Below are positions 1 to 6,751 of a DNA stretch of 9,470 nt, one piece after another. The translations under genes and the position numbers were made by a program. The number at the start of each line of letters is the position of its first letter. The stretch's first letter is position 1. The notes under the pieces were generated by a model that made no database searches, was not told where the DNA came from, and worked only from the letters and a program-made list of their open reading frames with translations. Source of the stretch: an uncultured Muribaculaceae bacterium (GTDB lineage Bacteria; Bacteroidota; Bacteroidia; Bacteroidales; Muribaculaceae); NCBI GenBank assembly GCA_910587235.1, contig CAJUKD010000050.1, positions 1 to 9,470 on the forward strand. The letters are read 5' to 3'.

Positions 1-52
1 GACCAAATTTATTTAATTTTTAACTAGCTCCCATTTTTATGGGACACTAGTG
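1..52. repeat. left copy of a perfect 52-bp terminal inverted repeat
   Basis: The first 52 bases are the exact reverse complement of the last 52 bases of the window (9419-9470); the match stops at base 53. Inside it is a short hairpin, TCCCAT-tttt-ATGGGA (about 29-44), bracketed by CTAG on both sides. This copy lies about 57 bp beyond the btuG stop codon, so on the minus strand it could also act as a transcription terminator, though there is no clean U-run after the stem. A repeat sitting exactly on both window ends may mean that the contig was broken at a repeat, or that the segment is invertible. The sequence alone does not decide. Confidence 0.95.
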
Positions 53-109
53 GTTTAATATAATATCACAAAAATAGCAAATTTCGGCAAAACGCCAAAA
101 TATATATTC

Positions 110-1204
110 TTATTTTTCGTCAAAGAAGGCGTAAGAGATAGGGCTTATGCCTGACACGGCGAGTTTTTCGCCAAGTTTCCCGTCGGCATCGAAAACGTAG
201 ACTTCGCCTGTAGTGTTATAGTCCGACGTGCCGACATAAAGCGAATCGGTGGCAGGATCGACTCCGAGGCTATATACATTGCTCAGCGCGCTACCGTCGG
301 CAGCTGTCAGAGCAAGGGTTTCCGTTTCGCCGGAAACAATATCATAAGACTTGAATGCCGACTCCGTAACAACCCAGTTTTCCTGACGGGCAGTGTAGTA
401 GAACACCTTGCTGCCGTTGACTGCGGGTATGATCTGGCTGTTCTGAGTTATCACCTTGACCGAACCTGTAGCCGTATCGACCTCCTGAAGTGTATTGGGT
501 ATGTCGGCGAAGTTGCCGAAAGAAAGCACGATAATCTTTCCTCCGGCGGCAGTGCGGAGAACATTGGGGTTGACTGTCACCTCGACAGTCGATGTTGCGG
601 TGAACGTCGGCAGGTCTATTACAGACAATGTATTGTCGGGCACCGGCTGATAACCTCCTGAGTTGGCCACATAAAGCTTGTCGCCCGACACACATATACC
701 CTCCGGATTATTGCCCACTTTCACGCGTCCGTCGATTTCCATCGTATTGGCATTGATGCGTGCAACGTAACCGTCGTAGAGAGTGACGTACACATTGTCG
801 CCCCAGGCGGCGAGGCAACGGGGATTTTCGGGTGTTCCGGCTTCGTCTGCAAGATTTATTGTCTTGAGTGATTTTCCGGCAAGGTCGCAGATCTCGACCG
901 TAGCGGAATTATTGACGGCTATATAGATCTTTGAATTATGAATAATCATGTCGTTGGCGTTGGAGCCGAGCGCACGGCCATTGACGGTGGCGAAAACATC
1001 CTCTGTCAGAGCCGAGGATTCGATGTCGTAGCGGTCGAGCGACGCGTTGTTGCCGTCGTATGTTCCCGCACAGAGGATGTAGGCGCCCGTACTGTTGAGT
1101 CCGGGGGTGTCGGGTACATCGGGTTCGTCATTCTTTTCAGAGCACGAGAAAAGTGCGCCGGCCGCAATGGCCATCACTGAGAATTTTAAAAATACTGTTT
1201 TCAT
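110..1204 (-). CDS. btuG: BtuG-like surface lipoprotein, YncE/DUF5074-type beta-propeller that captures cobalamin
   Basis: A 364-residue lipoprotein. The signal peptide is about residues 1-20 with lipobox LFSC and lipidated Cys21, followed by SEKNDEPD, an acidic stretch like the Bacteroidota surface-export signal. From about residue 40 it is built of repeated short beta blades (for example around 84-107, 128-151, 166-197 and 309-339), with YncE-type phrases such as PEGICVSGDKLYVAN and NVYSLGVDPATDSLYVG. This fits a seven-bladed propeller. In Bacteroides, BtuG proteins of this fold and length are encoded beside btuB, bind B12 on the cell surface with very high affinity and hand it to BtuB. Here the gene lies 32 bp downstream of a riboswitch-controlled btuB, so it should be co-transcribed and B12-repressed. 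The B12 function is inferred from this context; YncE-like propellers with other roles exist, and B12-contacting residues cannot be assigned by eye. Confidence 0.83.
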   Translation of the reverse strand: MKTVFLKFSVMAIAAGALFSCSEKNDEPDVPDTPGLNSTGAYILCAGTYDGNNASLDRYDIESSALTEDVFATVNGRALGSNANDMIIHNSKIYIAVNNSATVEICDLAGKSLKTINLADEAGTPENPRCLAAWGDNVYVTLYDGYVARINANTMEIDGRVKVGNNPEGICVSGDKLYVANSGGYQPVPDNTLSVIDLPTFTATSTVEVTVNPNVLRTAAGGKIIVLSFGNFADIPNTLQEVDTATGSVKVITQNSQIIPAVNGSKVFYYTARQENWVVTESAFKSYDIVSGETETLALTAADGSALSNVYSLGVDPATDSLYVGTSDYNTTGEVYVFDADGKLGEKLAVSGISPISYAFFDEK

Positions 1205-1236
1205 AACTGATTGGTTGATATGTTTGTTTGATTTGG

Positions 1237-3249
1237 TTAAAACTCAATTGAAAGCGACGCCCGCCACGAACGACCCGGCATGGGATAGTAACGTATGACC
1301 TCGTAGTTCGTGCCGGCCAGATTAAGCAACTCGGCACGCAGTCCCAGACGGCATTGACCGAACACGAAGACACGGCCGGCGGAAACGCTCTGTTCGGTAT
1401 ATGCCTTCATCCGGTTTGCCTCTACGTTCTGGCGCATCGACCATCGCTCGCCGACGGCTGTAACGAGATATGACAGATTGAACCACGGCAGGCGCAGAGT
1501 GCACGAGGCATTGCCGCTGTGGCGCGGAGTATACGGCATCTGATGGTGCCATGTGCGCGAGTCAGGCGTGACATCTACGGCACGGCAGAAACTGTAGTTG
1601 CCCTCGAGCTGCAAGGCCCAGCGTTTTGCGAGCGCGAACTCCATCGACGCATTGACATCGATTCCGGCGATAGCGGCACGGCCTATGTTCATCATCTTCC
1701 AGATGTACAATGTCGGTATTGCCACAATCTTGTCGCGCACCAGATTATAATAGGCGTCGGCACTGAATGCGGCGAATGTCACGAATGGCAACGCTTCAGG
1801 CGAGCCGTTCCATGTCAGCCCCGCCCCGAACTGCCATGCCCGTTCAGGCCTTAGCCCCGTATTGCCTATGCGGGAATAGTAGAGGTCATTGAATGTCGGC
1901 ATACGGTAAGCATCTTTTGCCGAGGCGCGCAGACGCAGATTGTGGTCGGACAGCACGCGCCACGACAACGCCACCGCAGGCGAGAAGCGGCTGCGGTCGG
2001 CAGGGCGTTCACCGCGCCCGACGTGCTCCGAAACAAGTGTTGCGAGCAACGAGGCAGTAGCCGTAAAGCGCCTCCGATTGTCGGAAAGCCGCGCGGCAAG
2101 CACGGTCTGCGACGTATAACGTTCGGGCAATGGACATTCCGGCAGATTGTTCCGCAGACGATTATAGGTCAAATCGGACGAAAGCATAATTTCAAGTTGT
2201 GAAAACGGCCTGTAAAGACCTCCGACAGATATATATGCCTCGTTCTGGGTGTTATTTTCGCGACGCACTCCGTCAGGATAGTTAGGCCGGAAATCGGCGT
2301 AGCGCGACAGCGAATAGTCGAAGCGGGCATCGGCACGCAGCGAAAAACGCTGTCCGAGCGCCGTGCGGAAACGCAATTGTCCGAAAATATTCCGTTCATG
2401 CAGTCGCTCGGCCGAATAGTCGTTATAAAGCACTACCGAGCCGGGCAACCCTCGTCGCGAATCGAAGTAATAGAATTTTGCATCGAGCGTGCGTCCGTGG
2501 GCGAAAGAGATGAAAGCGTTCGCCTCGGCACGGCGTGTATCGACATCGGAATTACGTCGTTTTCCCGTATGTTCCGTATCGACGTTAGGCACCGTATAGG
2601 CATAAGCTCCGTCGGCACGCAGCCAGTCCATCTCGGCAGTCAACGCCACCTTGCGGCTGACCCTCTGCTCATAACGCAGATACGGATTAAACATGCCGAA
2701 CGAAGCGCCCTTTATCATTGCGGAGAAATACGGCCTGCGCGATGCCGACGCTTGCGGACGCGAGGTCACAATGTTCAGCACACTGCTGCGGGCATAGTTG
2801 CGGGCAGGCACAAAAAATTCGTCCGGCTGTCCGACCGATAGTGTGATTCCATCGACTCCCGCCAGCGAAAACCGGCTGAGGTCGGTCTGTCCCGACTGAG
2901 CGTCGGTCAGCGACAGGCCGTCGTAGGTGACATCGGTGTGCTTGGCGCCAAGACCGCGCACCGATACAGTCTTCAGACCGCCTATCCCGCCATAGTCCTG
3001 AAGCGTCACGCCCGAAAAACGCCTTACGGCCTCCGACACTTCGTCAAGCCCAAGCACAGCGGCGCGCTCGCGGGAAATGGTCTGCAAAGGAACTGCCGAA
3101 GCGGATGCCGACGGCCGGCGACGACCGACCACCTCAATGGTGTCGAGCGTCATCGGTTCGGAAACGCTATAATCCTCCGCAGCGACGTTACACAGCGGGA
3201 GCAGACACAGCGACATGGCGCATAACGCCGGCAATGGCTTGAATATCAT
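1237..3249 (-). CDS. btuB: TonB-dependent cobalamin outer-membrane receptor BtuB
   Basis: This is a 670-residue TonB-dependent receptor. The chosen ATG gives a signal peptide (MIFKPLPALCAMSLCLLP, cleavage near VAA24|ED). The same frame stays open for another 103 codons upstream, but that extension runs through the riboswitch and is not coding. A TonB-box-like LDTIEVVG lies at 35-42. The plug domain is about 50-165, with the conserved phrases SVRGLGAKHTDVTYDG (96-111) and SSVLNIVTSRP (155-165). The rest is a beta-barrel ending in an aromatic residue (SIEF), as outer-membrane proteins do. It would import B12 across the outer membrane using TonB-ExbBD energy. The substrate assignment rests on the cobalamin riboswitch in its leader and the BtuG-type gene directly downstream, not on the barrel sequence itself. 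Length is a little above enterobacterial BtuB (about 614), normal for Bacteroidales. Confidence 0.92.
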   Translation of the reverse strand: MIFKPLPALCAMSLCLLPLCNVAAEDYSVSEPMTLDTIEVVGRRRPSASASAVPLQTISRERAAVLGLDEVSEAVRRFSGVTLQDYGGIGGLKTVSVRGLGAKHTDVTYDGLSLTDAQSGQTDLSRFSLAGVDGITLSVGQPDEFFVPARNYARSSVLNIVTSRPQASASRRPYFSAMIKGASFGMFNPYLRYEQRVSRKVALTAEMDWLRADGAYAYTVPNVDTEHTGKRRNSDVDTRRAEANAFISFAHGRTLDAKFYYFDSRRGLPGSVVLYNDYSAERLHERNIFGQLRFRTALGQRFSLRADARFDYSLSRYADFRPNYPDGVRRENNTQNEAYISVGGLYRPFSQLEIMLSSDLTYNRLRNNLPECPLPERYTSQTVLAARLSDNRRRFTATASLLATLVSEHVGRGERPADRSRFSPAVALSWRVLSDHNLRLRASAKDAYRMPTFNDLYYSRIGNTGLRPERAWQFGAGLTWNGSPEALPFVTFAAFSADAYYNLVRDKIVAIPTLYIWKMMNIGRAAIAGIDVNASMEFALAKRWALQLEGNYSFCRAVDVTPDSRTWHHQMPYTPRHSGNASCTLRLPWFNLSYLVTAVGERWSMRQNVEANRMKAYTEQSVSAGRVFVFGQCRLGLRAELLNLAGTNYEVIRYYPMPGRSWRASLSIEF

Positions 3250-3302
3250 TCTTCTATCAAAATGCGGCGACACACCCTTGCCCGGGGCTATCGGCCGGTT
3301 AA

Positions 3303-3521
3303 CCGGTGATGGCAGGTTTTCTGACTCTCCCAAATCCGTTCGGACGGCCTTCCCCTGCCATGTCCCGCAGCATGTCAAGGAGTATGCGGAACGCAGAGTG
3401 GCACTTAAAGTCCGGGACATGATGGAATTACAGCAGCGGGCACTGTTGTCGATTTTCACGACATTCCCTCTTCGCCATAGGCAACGGATTCTCCCATCCG
3501 CTGCCCGGCGCACCATTCCGG
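3303..3521 (-). promoter_or_regulatory. cobalamin (adenosylcobalamin-type) riboswitch in the btuB leader
   Basis: Read on the minus strand, the leader carries the class hallmarks in order. First comes a GGGAAT...GTGAAAATC block, then ACAGTGCCCGCTGCTGTAA (about 3430-3448), then GGGAAGG, then the B12 box AGTCAGAAAACCTGCC (3311-3326). The closing stem can be drawn: CCGG and ATGG at the 5' end (about 3513-3521) pair with CCAT and CCGG at the 3' end (3303-3312). The B12 box ends about 60 nt before the btuB ATG, so ligand binding could act on translation start or on a downstream fold. The stretch CCGGTTAACCGG (3295-3306) is a 12-nt palindrome overlapping the 3' closing arm and may be part of the switching stem. 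Boundaries are approximate. Confidence 0.95.
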
Positions 3522-3526
3522 CGCTG

Positions 3527-3559
3527 CAAAGATACGAATAAGACGAATACAAAACCAAA
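3527..3559 (-). promoter_or_regulatory. Bacteroidota-type promoter of the btuB-btuG operon
   Basis: On the minus strand a -33 TTTG (3556-3559) is separated by 21 nt from a -7 element TATCTTTG (3527-3534), an exact TAnnTTTG match. Transcription would begin a few bases downstream, right at the first stem of the riboswitch, which supports both calls. Confidence 0.75.
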
Positions 3560-3633
3560 CTTATTTGAGTTTTGTTGAGGCTGGAAAATGCTCATTATGT
3601 ATAGCGGAAAAGACATTCCACAGCAAAACATGC

Positions 3634-3652
3634 AGGCCGCAATAAGCGGCCT
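3634..3652. repeat. REP-like palindrome, copy 1 (GCCGC-N5-GCGGC)
   Basis: AGGCCGC and GCGGCCT form a 7-bp stem around the loop AATAA. The core GCCGC-N5-GCGGC (3636-3650) recurs at 3807, 3871 and 6691. Confidence 0.75.
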
Positions 3653-3756
3653 ATCTCGTACAGCACCATATCGTGCTGCGTAGCGGCGCTTTAGCGCCGG
3701 AGCATGGATATTTCAAGCGCAACTGACGTAGCACCATGCCCGATTTTTCACAATTA

Positions 3757-3795
3757 CCCCCGTCAATGCACGGCTACGCGGCGCATTGACGGGGG
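3757..3795. repeat. long perfect inverted repeat, 13-bp arms
   Basis: The arms CCCCCGTCAATGC (3757-3769) and GCATTGACGGGGG (3783-3795) are perfect complements around a 13-nt GC-rich loop. This is the most stable hairpin in the spacer. It could stop transcripts from either side or stabilise RNA 3' ends; the sequence does not say which. Confidence 0.8.
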
Positions 3796-3806
3796 CTAGC
3801 TTGAAC

Positions 3807-3833
3807 GCCGCTTACTGCGGCTATGATAATAGC
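3807..3833. repeat. REP-like palindrome, copy 2, followed by GCTATGATAATAGC
   Basis: The core GCCGC-ttact-GCGGC lies at 3807-3821. Overlapping its end is the 14-mer GCTATGATAATAGC (3820-3833), itself a small hairpin (GCTAT/ATAGC). The same 14-mer occurs at 6730-6743 downstream of the broken serpin. Confidence 0.75.
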
Positions 3834-3865
3834 ATTGAATTTGACACACCGCCATCGGCATATCC

Positions 3866-3890
3866 TTTAGGCCGCATGCTGCGGCCTAAA
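3866..3890. repeat. REP-like palindrome, copy 3, 11-bp arms
   Basis: TTTAGGCCGCA (3866-3876) and TGCGGCCTAAA (3880-3890) are perfect complements around a 3-nt loop. The internal core 3871-3885 is again GCCGC-N5-GCGGC. It sits about 60 bp beyond the serpin stop codon and is a candidate 3'-end structure for the protease-serpin operon. Confidence 0.78.
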
Positions 3891-3950
3891 GATCTCTGCT
3901 GCGGAGCGGCAAGCCTTAAGCCTTGATTCTTACGGGATAAACATCGCTTT

Positions 3951-5189
3951 TCAGAGGTTGTTGACAAGACCGGCCATAAGAATGGTGCCAGTAACCGTAT
4001 TCTCGACAAAGAAAAGGAACGGACGATCGAATACCAAATGCTTGACCTCTGGTTCCTCTATTGGCGGGGGCGGCATAAGATCGCCGCCAATAACTGTTAC
4101 CGCCGCTAATTCCGCCCCCTCTTCGTCAAGCTGAACAGCTGTTTTCTGAATAGCAAACATTGCTTCAGGCGATACGTTTGAAAGCCCCATTTTGTCAAGC
4201 GTCATCACATAGCCCAATCCCATTTCAACAAAAATATCATACAGGTGTTCACATGAGTTGCTCAATCCAAATCGCGGCATGTCAAGCGTCAGCCTGACAT
4301 CAGGTTTAGCCGTAAATGAACGAAAATCGGAACGTGTCATCGACCGTGCAAGGTCTTCAGCCGTACTTCCGTCTTTCGGCAACAGAGCTACAAAACGTGT
4401 ACTTCCGTCAAAACTCATTACAGCAGCATCCGCAAGATCACTCTCCATATAAGATGCTTTTCCTTCGCTATGCATCATTTTGACAATTGATTTGGAAACA
4501 GTGCCGGTAAATTCCATATCGCGCGTATCCGACACATCGAAAGGTTTATTCCACTTTCCACTGAAATAAAGAGCATTGGCAAGTATGAATATTTGTCTTG
4601 CGGAGAGGGTTTCAAGAATACGCGGAATCATTCCATGCGATTTCTCATTGCACCAGCCGTTTATAAAACCAAGCGTAGCAGGGTCGTCGAAATCACGTCC
4701 GTTTACTTCGGCATAAAATGTCTGCGCCATGTTGTCCTCATAAGTCCGTGATACGACATAATCGTCGTGATACCACGCAGAATTCACAAGCTCGAGTCTT
4801 GCTCCGCTTTTCCGCGACGGCATATAACGCAGCAGTTTATTTGTCGTGGAATTAAGCGCCGGCAGGTTTTCAGCCCCAAGAATCCCGGCGACCTGCCCGG
4901 CAATCACTTCGTCGGCGCTATTGGCAAGCATCGCCAAGGCAAACGACGCACTTAGCGGCGACACACACAGATTGCCGTTATCATCACGGCCATCACCCGA
5001 CAACGCCACTTCATTAAGGAAGTCAAAAGCGAAGCTGTTCAAGCCTTGATTAACGCTAAGCTCGTCTATTGTCAGATCTATCTCATTGCTCACGGGTATT
5101 TCGTGCATAGGCCCGAATTTCCCGCCCTCGTCGCTATCGCATGCCGCCAACGCAAATACGGCGACACTTAAAAACAGATATTTTTTCAT
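3951..5189 (-). CDS. serpin-family protease inhibitor, surface lipoprotein
   Basis: A 412-residue serpin. Signal peptide with lipobox LAAC and lipidated Cys17, then DSDEGG, an acidic stretch suggesting display on the cell surface. Serpin landmarks appear in order: NLCVSPLSASFALAML (73-88), FINGWCNEKSHGMIP (175-189), ILANALYFSGKWNKPFD (202-218), the reactive-loop hinge DEEGAELAAVTV (355-366) and the serpin signature FDRPFLFFV (387-395). The hinge has Glu, Glu, Gly at the positions usually numbered P17-P15, and small residues at P11-P10, favouring an inhibitory serpin. Leu361 at about P12 is bulkier than usual. The loop then runs into a Pro-rich stretch (LMPPPPIEEPEV, 371-382), so the P1 residue cannot be assigned by eye. 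The gene starts 11 bp after the C10 protease stop, without a clear Shine-Dalgarno, implying co-transcription. Inhibition of the partner protease, of host proteases or of competitors' proteases are all possible; Tannerella miropin shows that Bacteroidales serpins can block cysteine as well as serine proteases. Confidence 0.93.
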   Translation of the reverse strand: MKKYLFLSVAVFALAACDSDEGGKFGPMHEIPVSNEIDLTIDELSVNQGLNSFAFDFLNEVALSGDGRDDNGNLCVSPLSASFALAMLANSADEVIAGQVAGILGAENLPALNSTTNKLLRYMPSRKSGARLELVNSAWYHDDYVVSRTYEDNMAQTFYAEVNGRDFDDPATLGFINGWCNEKSHGMIPRILETLSARQIFILANALYFSGKWNKPFDVSDTRDMEFTGTVSKSIVKMMHSEGKASYMESDLADAAVMSFDGSTRFVALLPKDGSTAEDLARSMTRSDFRSFTAKPDVRLTLDMPRFGLSNSCEHLYDIFVEMGLGYVMTLDKMGLSNVSPEAMFAIQKTAVQLDEEGAELAAVTVIGGDLMPPPPIEEPEVKHLVFDRPFLFFVENTVTGTILMAGLVNNL

Positions 5190-5200
5190 ATTTATAACAG

Positions 5201-6475
5201 TTAATGTATGTATGAAACTCCTACATATTGGGGATCATAAAAAGAATTGCCATCATAAGGTTCAAAAACACTACCCTCATAGAAGCCATTATAAAGTCCG
5301 TTCCATCCCCAATTGAAATATGTAACGGACATAACTTTAATATCATGAGTTACAACACGCCATGTTTTATTGTCAGGATTATATTCCATAACCATCTTAT
5401 CCGTTTTAAGGAAATGATAGCCCTCGGCAACCCATGCATGCCCACCTTCATGGCTGTTTGCACGCATAAGAAGAAATCCCCAATCCAGAATTTTAGTCAC
5501 CTGATCGGATTTATAGTCAGTCAAAGATGTTACAGCTCTATCAGGTAAGAAAAATTTCAACGTTGATTCATAAGTCCACGGATAAGTACCCGTACCACTT
5601 CCATCTGTATAATATACAGAACCCGCCACGACTCCAATCTGTCGCATAAGTCGCGCAATCGAGTTATGAGATGCTTCTCTATCCGGAGAATAACATATAT
5701 GACCTACATCCAAACTTGATGAACTATTCCGTTTATGATAGATTAAATTAATCCACTCTACATTTTCAAAAGGAGTATCTTTCTCCGGAAAAGTGTATTC
5801 AAGCCTCGTTTTTGAACTTCCAATACCGGCTATTATCATTGCCATGGCGGTAGGAGCACATCCCGTATATCCATTTGGGGTATACTTATTATAAGGAACC
5901 CGTTGTCCCCAGGCCAACTCGCCAAGACGATGGAAGTTGCCGTATTCTGCAATTGTATCAATTACCGTTTTGTAAATTATAGCAGGTGTGATTTCAAACT
6001 GAGGAGAAATTCCGCCATTGTCCCTCTGGTGCCTGATATAATTGTTTGCGGCATCAAGATATAGGTTGAAGCCGGGGTTGTCGGTACCGACCGCTGGGTC
6101 GTAGACGCCTTCATCGACAATTGCCAGGACTTCCTTATCTGTTCTCGGAACTGGGACGAGAACAAAACCCTTGTCATCGTCAAAATTGACCACATAGAGC
6201 AGCGAATCGGATTCGCCGCCGCGCGATTTCGCGTCGGTAATGACTTTTACTCCGGCTGCCGTGGCCGTACGCCCTGCGGCGCGCGAACGCGAGCGGTCGC
6301 AAGTCTGCGCGGCATTGACTGCGATCTCAATCGCCTCCTCAATGCTTCTGTTTTTGGAAATGTGAGAATTTCCATCAACAGCCAATGCAGCAGGATCACA
6401 GGCCATGGATGGCTCCTCCTGTTGGCATGCATACAATGCGAGGCTTGATGCAATTAAAAGAAGTTTTGTCTTCAT
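5201..6475 (-). CDS. C10-family (streptopain-like) cysteine protease, prodomain-bearing lipoprotein
   Basis: A 424-residue protein starting at the ATG that gives MKTKLLLIASSLALYAC, a lipoprotein signal with Cys17. The same frame stays open 56 codons upstream, but that part covers the promoter and is rejected. Residues of about 40-125 resemble the Spi/C10 inhibitory propeptide (SLLYVVNFDDDKGFVLVP, 91-108). The catalytic domain shows WGQRVPYN with the oxyanion Gln191, the nucleophile Cys206 in YTGCAPTAMAMI, the catalytic His346 in EGGHAWVAEGY and NWGWNGLYNGFY (388-399), the C10 equivalent of the Asn/Trp motif. All catalytic residues are present, so it should be active after propeptide removal. 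Relatives include SpeB of Streptococcus and the Bfp proteases of Bacteroides fragilis. It is the first gene of an operon with the serpin. The natural substrate is unknown. Confidence 0.93.
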   Translation of the reverse strand: MKTKLLLIASSLALYACQQEEPSMACDPAALAVDGNSHISKNRSIEEAIEIAVNAAQTCDRSRSRAAGRTATAAGVKVITDAKSRGGESDSLLYVVNFDDDKGFVLVPVPRTDKEVLAIVDEGVYDPAVGTDNPGFNLYLDAANNYIRHQRDNGGISPQFEITPAIIYKTVIDTIAEYGNFHRLGELAWGQRVPYNKYTPNGYTGCAPTAMAMIIAGIGSSKTRLEYTFPEKDTPFENVEWINLIYHKRNSSSSLDVGHICYSPDREASHNSIARLMRQIGVVAGSVYYTDGSGTGTYPWTYESTLKFFLPDRAVTSLTDYKSDQVTKILDWGFLLMRANSHEGGHAWVAEGYHFLKTDKMVMEYNPDNKTWRVVTHDIKVMSVTYFNWGWNGLYNGFYEGSVFEPYDGNSFYDPQYVGVSYIH

Positions 6476-6560
6476 TGGAAATGATACATTAAAAAAGTTA
6501 GAACTGTTGTTGATATGTGCATATTGCAATAAACACCATTGACGCGGAAAATATTTACCA

Positions 6561-6590
6561 CAAATATACAACTTTATTTTACATTTCAAA
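6561..6590 (-). promoter_or_regulatory. Bacteroidota-type promoter of the protease-serpin operon
   Basis: On the minus strand TTTG (6587-6590), 18 nt, then TATATTTG (6561-6568), an exact TAnnTTTG match in an AT-rich stretch. This leaves a 5' leader of roughly 75-80 nt before the protease ATG at 6475, in which I see no riboswitch-like fold. Confidence 0.7.
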
Positions 6591-6690
6591 CAACAAAACA
6601 CAAAAAAAATCAAGAAAATAGCGAAATAACTAAAAAACATCATTACGCCATAAAAAAGCTTTGTACGTGATCGAAATATAATATACTTGA

Positions 6691-6705
6691 GCCGCTGCAG
6701 GCGGC
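6691..6705. repeat. REP-like palindrome, copy 4 (GCCGC-N5-GCGGC)
   Basis: GCCGC-tgcag-GCGGC, a 5-bp perfect stem matching the core found three times in the 3634-3890 spacer. It lies between the protease promoter and the broken serpin. Confidence 0.65.
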
Positions 6706-6725
6706 AATAGAGATAGATCTTATAT

Positions 6726-6747
6726 CGGAGCTATGATAATAGCTCCG
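6726..6747 (-). terminator. 9-bp hairpin just after the broken serpin; possible terminator
   Basis: CGGAGCTAT and ATAGCTCCG are perfect 9-nt arms around a 4-nt loop, starting 4 bp beyond the pseudogene stop at 6752. The central 14-mer GCTATGATAATAGC is shared with 3820-3833. No U-run follows on the minus strand, so terminator function is a guess from position and stem strength. Confidence 0.45.
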
Positions 6748-6751
6748 TACT

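Larger units (their letters stand above)
3560..3950. other. hairpin-rich spacer between btuB leader and serpin
   Basis: I see no gene in these 391 bases. Positions 3560-3633 show nothing recognisable. From 3634 on the spacer is dominated by short perfect inverted repeats: 3634-3652, 3661-3678 (CAGCAC/GTGCTG), 3684-3699 (CGGCGCT/AGCGCCG), 3757-3795, 3807-3821 and 3866-3890. Several are listed separately. None is followed by a clear U-run on the minus strand, so none is an obvious intrinsic terminator for the serpin operon, although one of them probably ends that transcript. Confidence 0.8.

Noticed and set aside
2377..2841. 154-codon plus-strand open frame opposite btuB
   Set aside because: Lies wholly antisense to a well-supported receptor gene, is rich in Arg/His/Cys as shadow frames of GC-rich genes are, and shows no recognisable domain.
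3215..3541. 108-codon plus-strand open frame
   Set aside because: Antisense to the btuB start and the riboswitch; no family resemblance.
3250..3558. Extension of the btuB reading frame by 103 codons upstream
   Set aside because: The extension translates the riboswitch and promoter; the internal ATG at 3249 gives a proper signal peptide and normal receptor length.
3634..3890. CRISPR array or tRNA cluster, suggested by closely spaced hairpins
   Set aside because: The repeats are palindromes of varying length with irregular spacing and no common direct repeat; no tRNA cloverleaf or T-loop motif (GTTCRA) was found.
5228..5548. 106-codon plus-strand open frame
   Set aside because: Antisense to the C10 catalytic domain, with no domain or independent start signal.
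6476..6643. Extension of the C10 protease frame by 56 codons upstream
   Set aside because: It covers the TAnnTTTG promoter, and the internal Met at 6475 begins a clean lipoprotein signal sequence.
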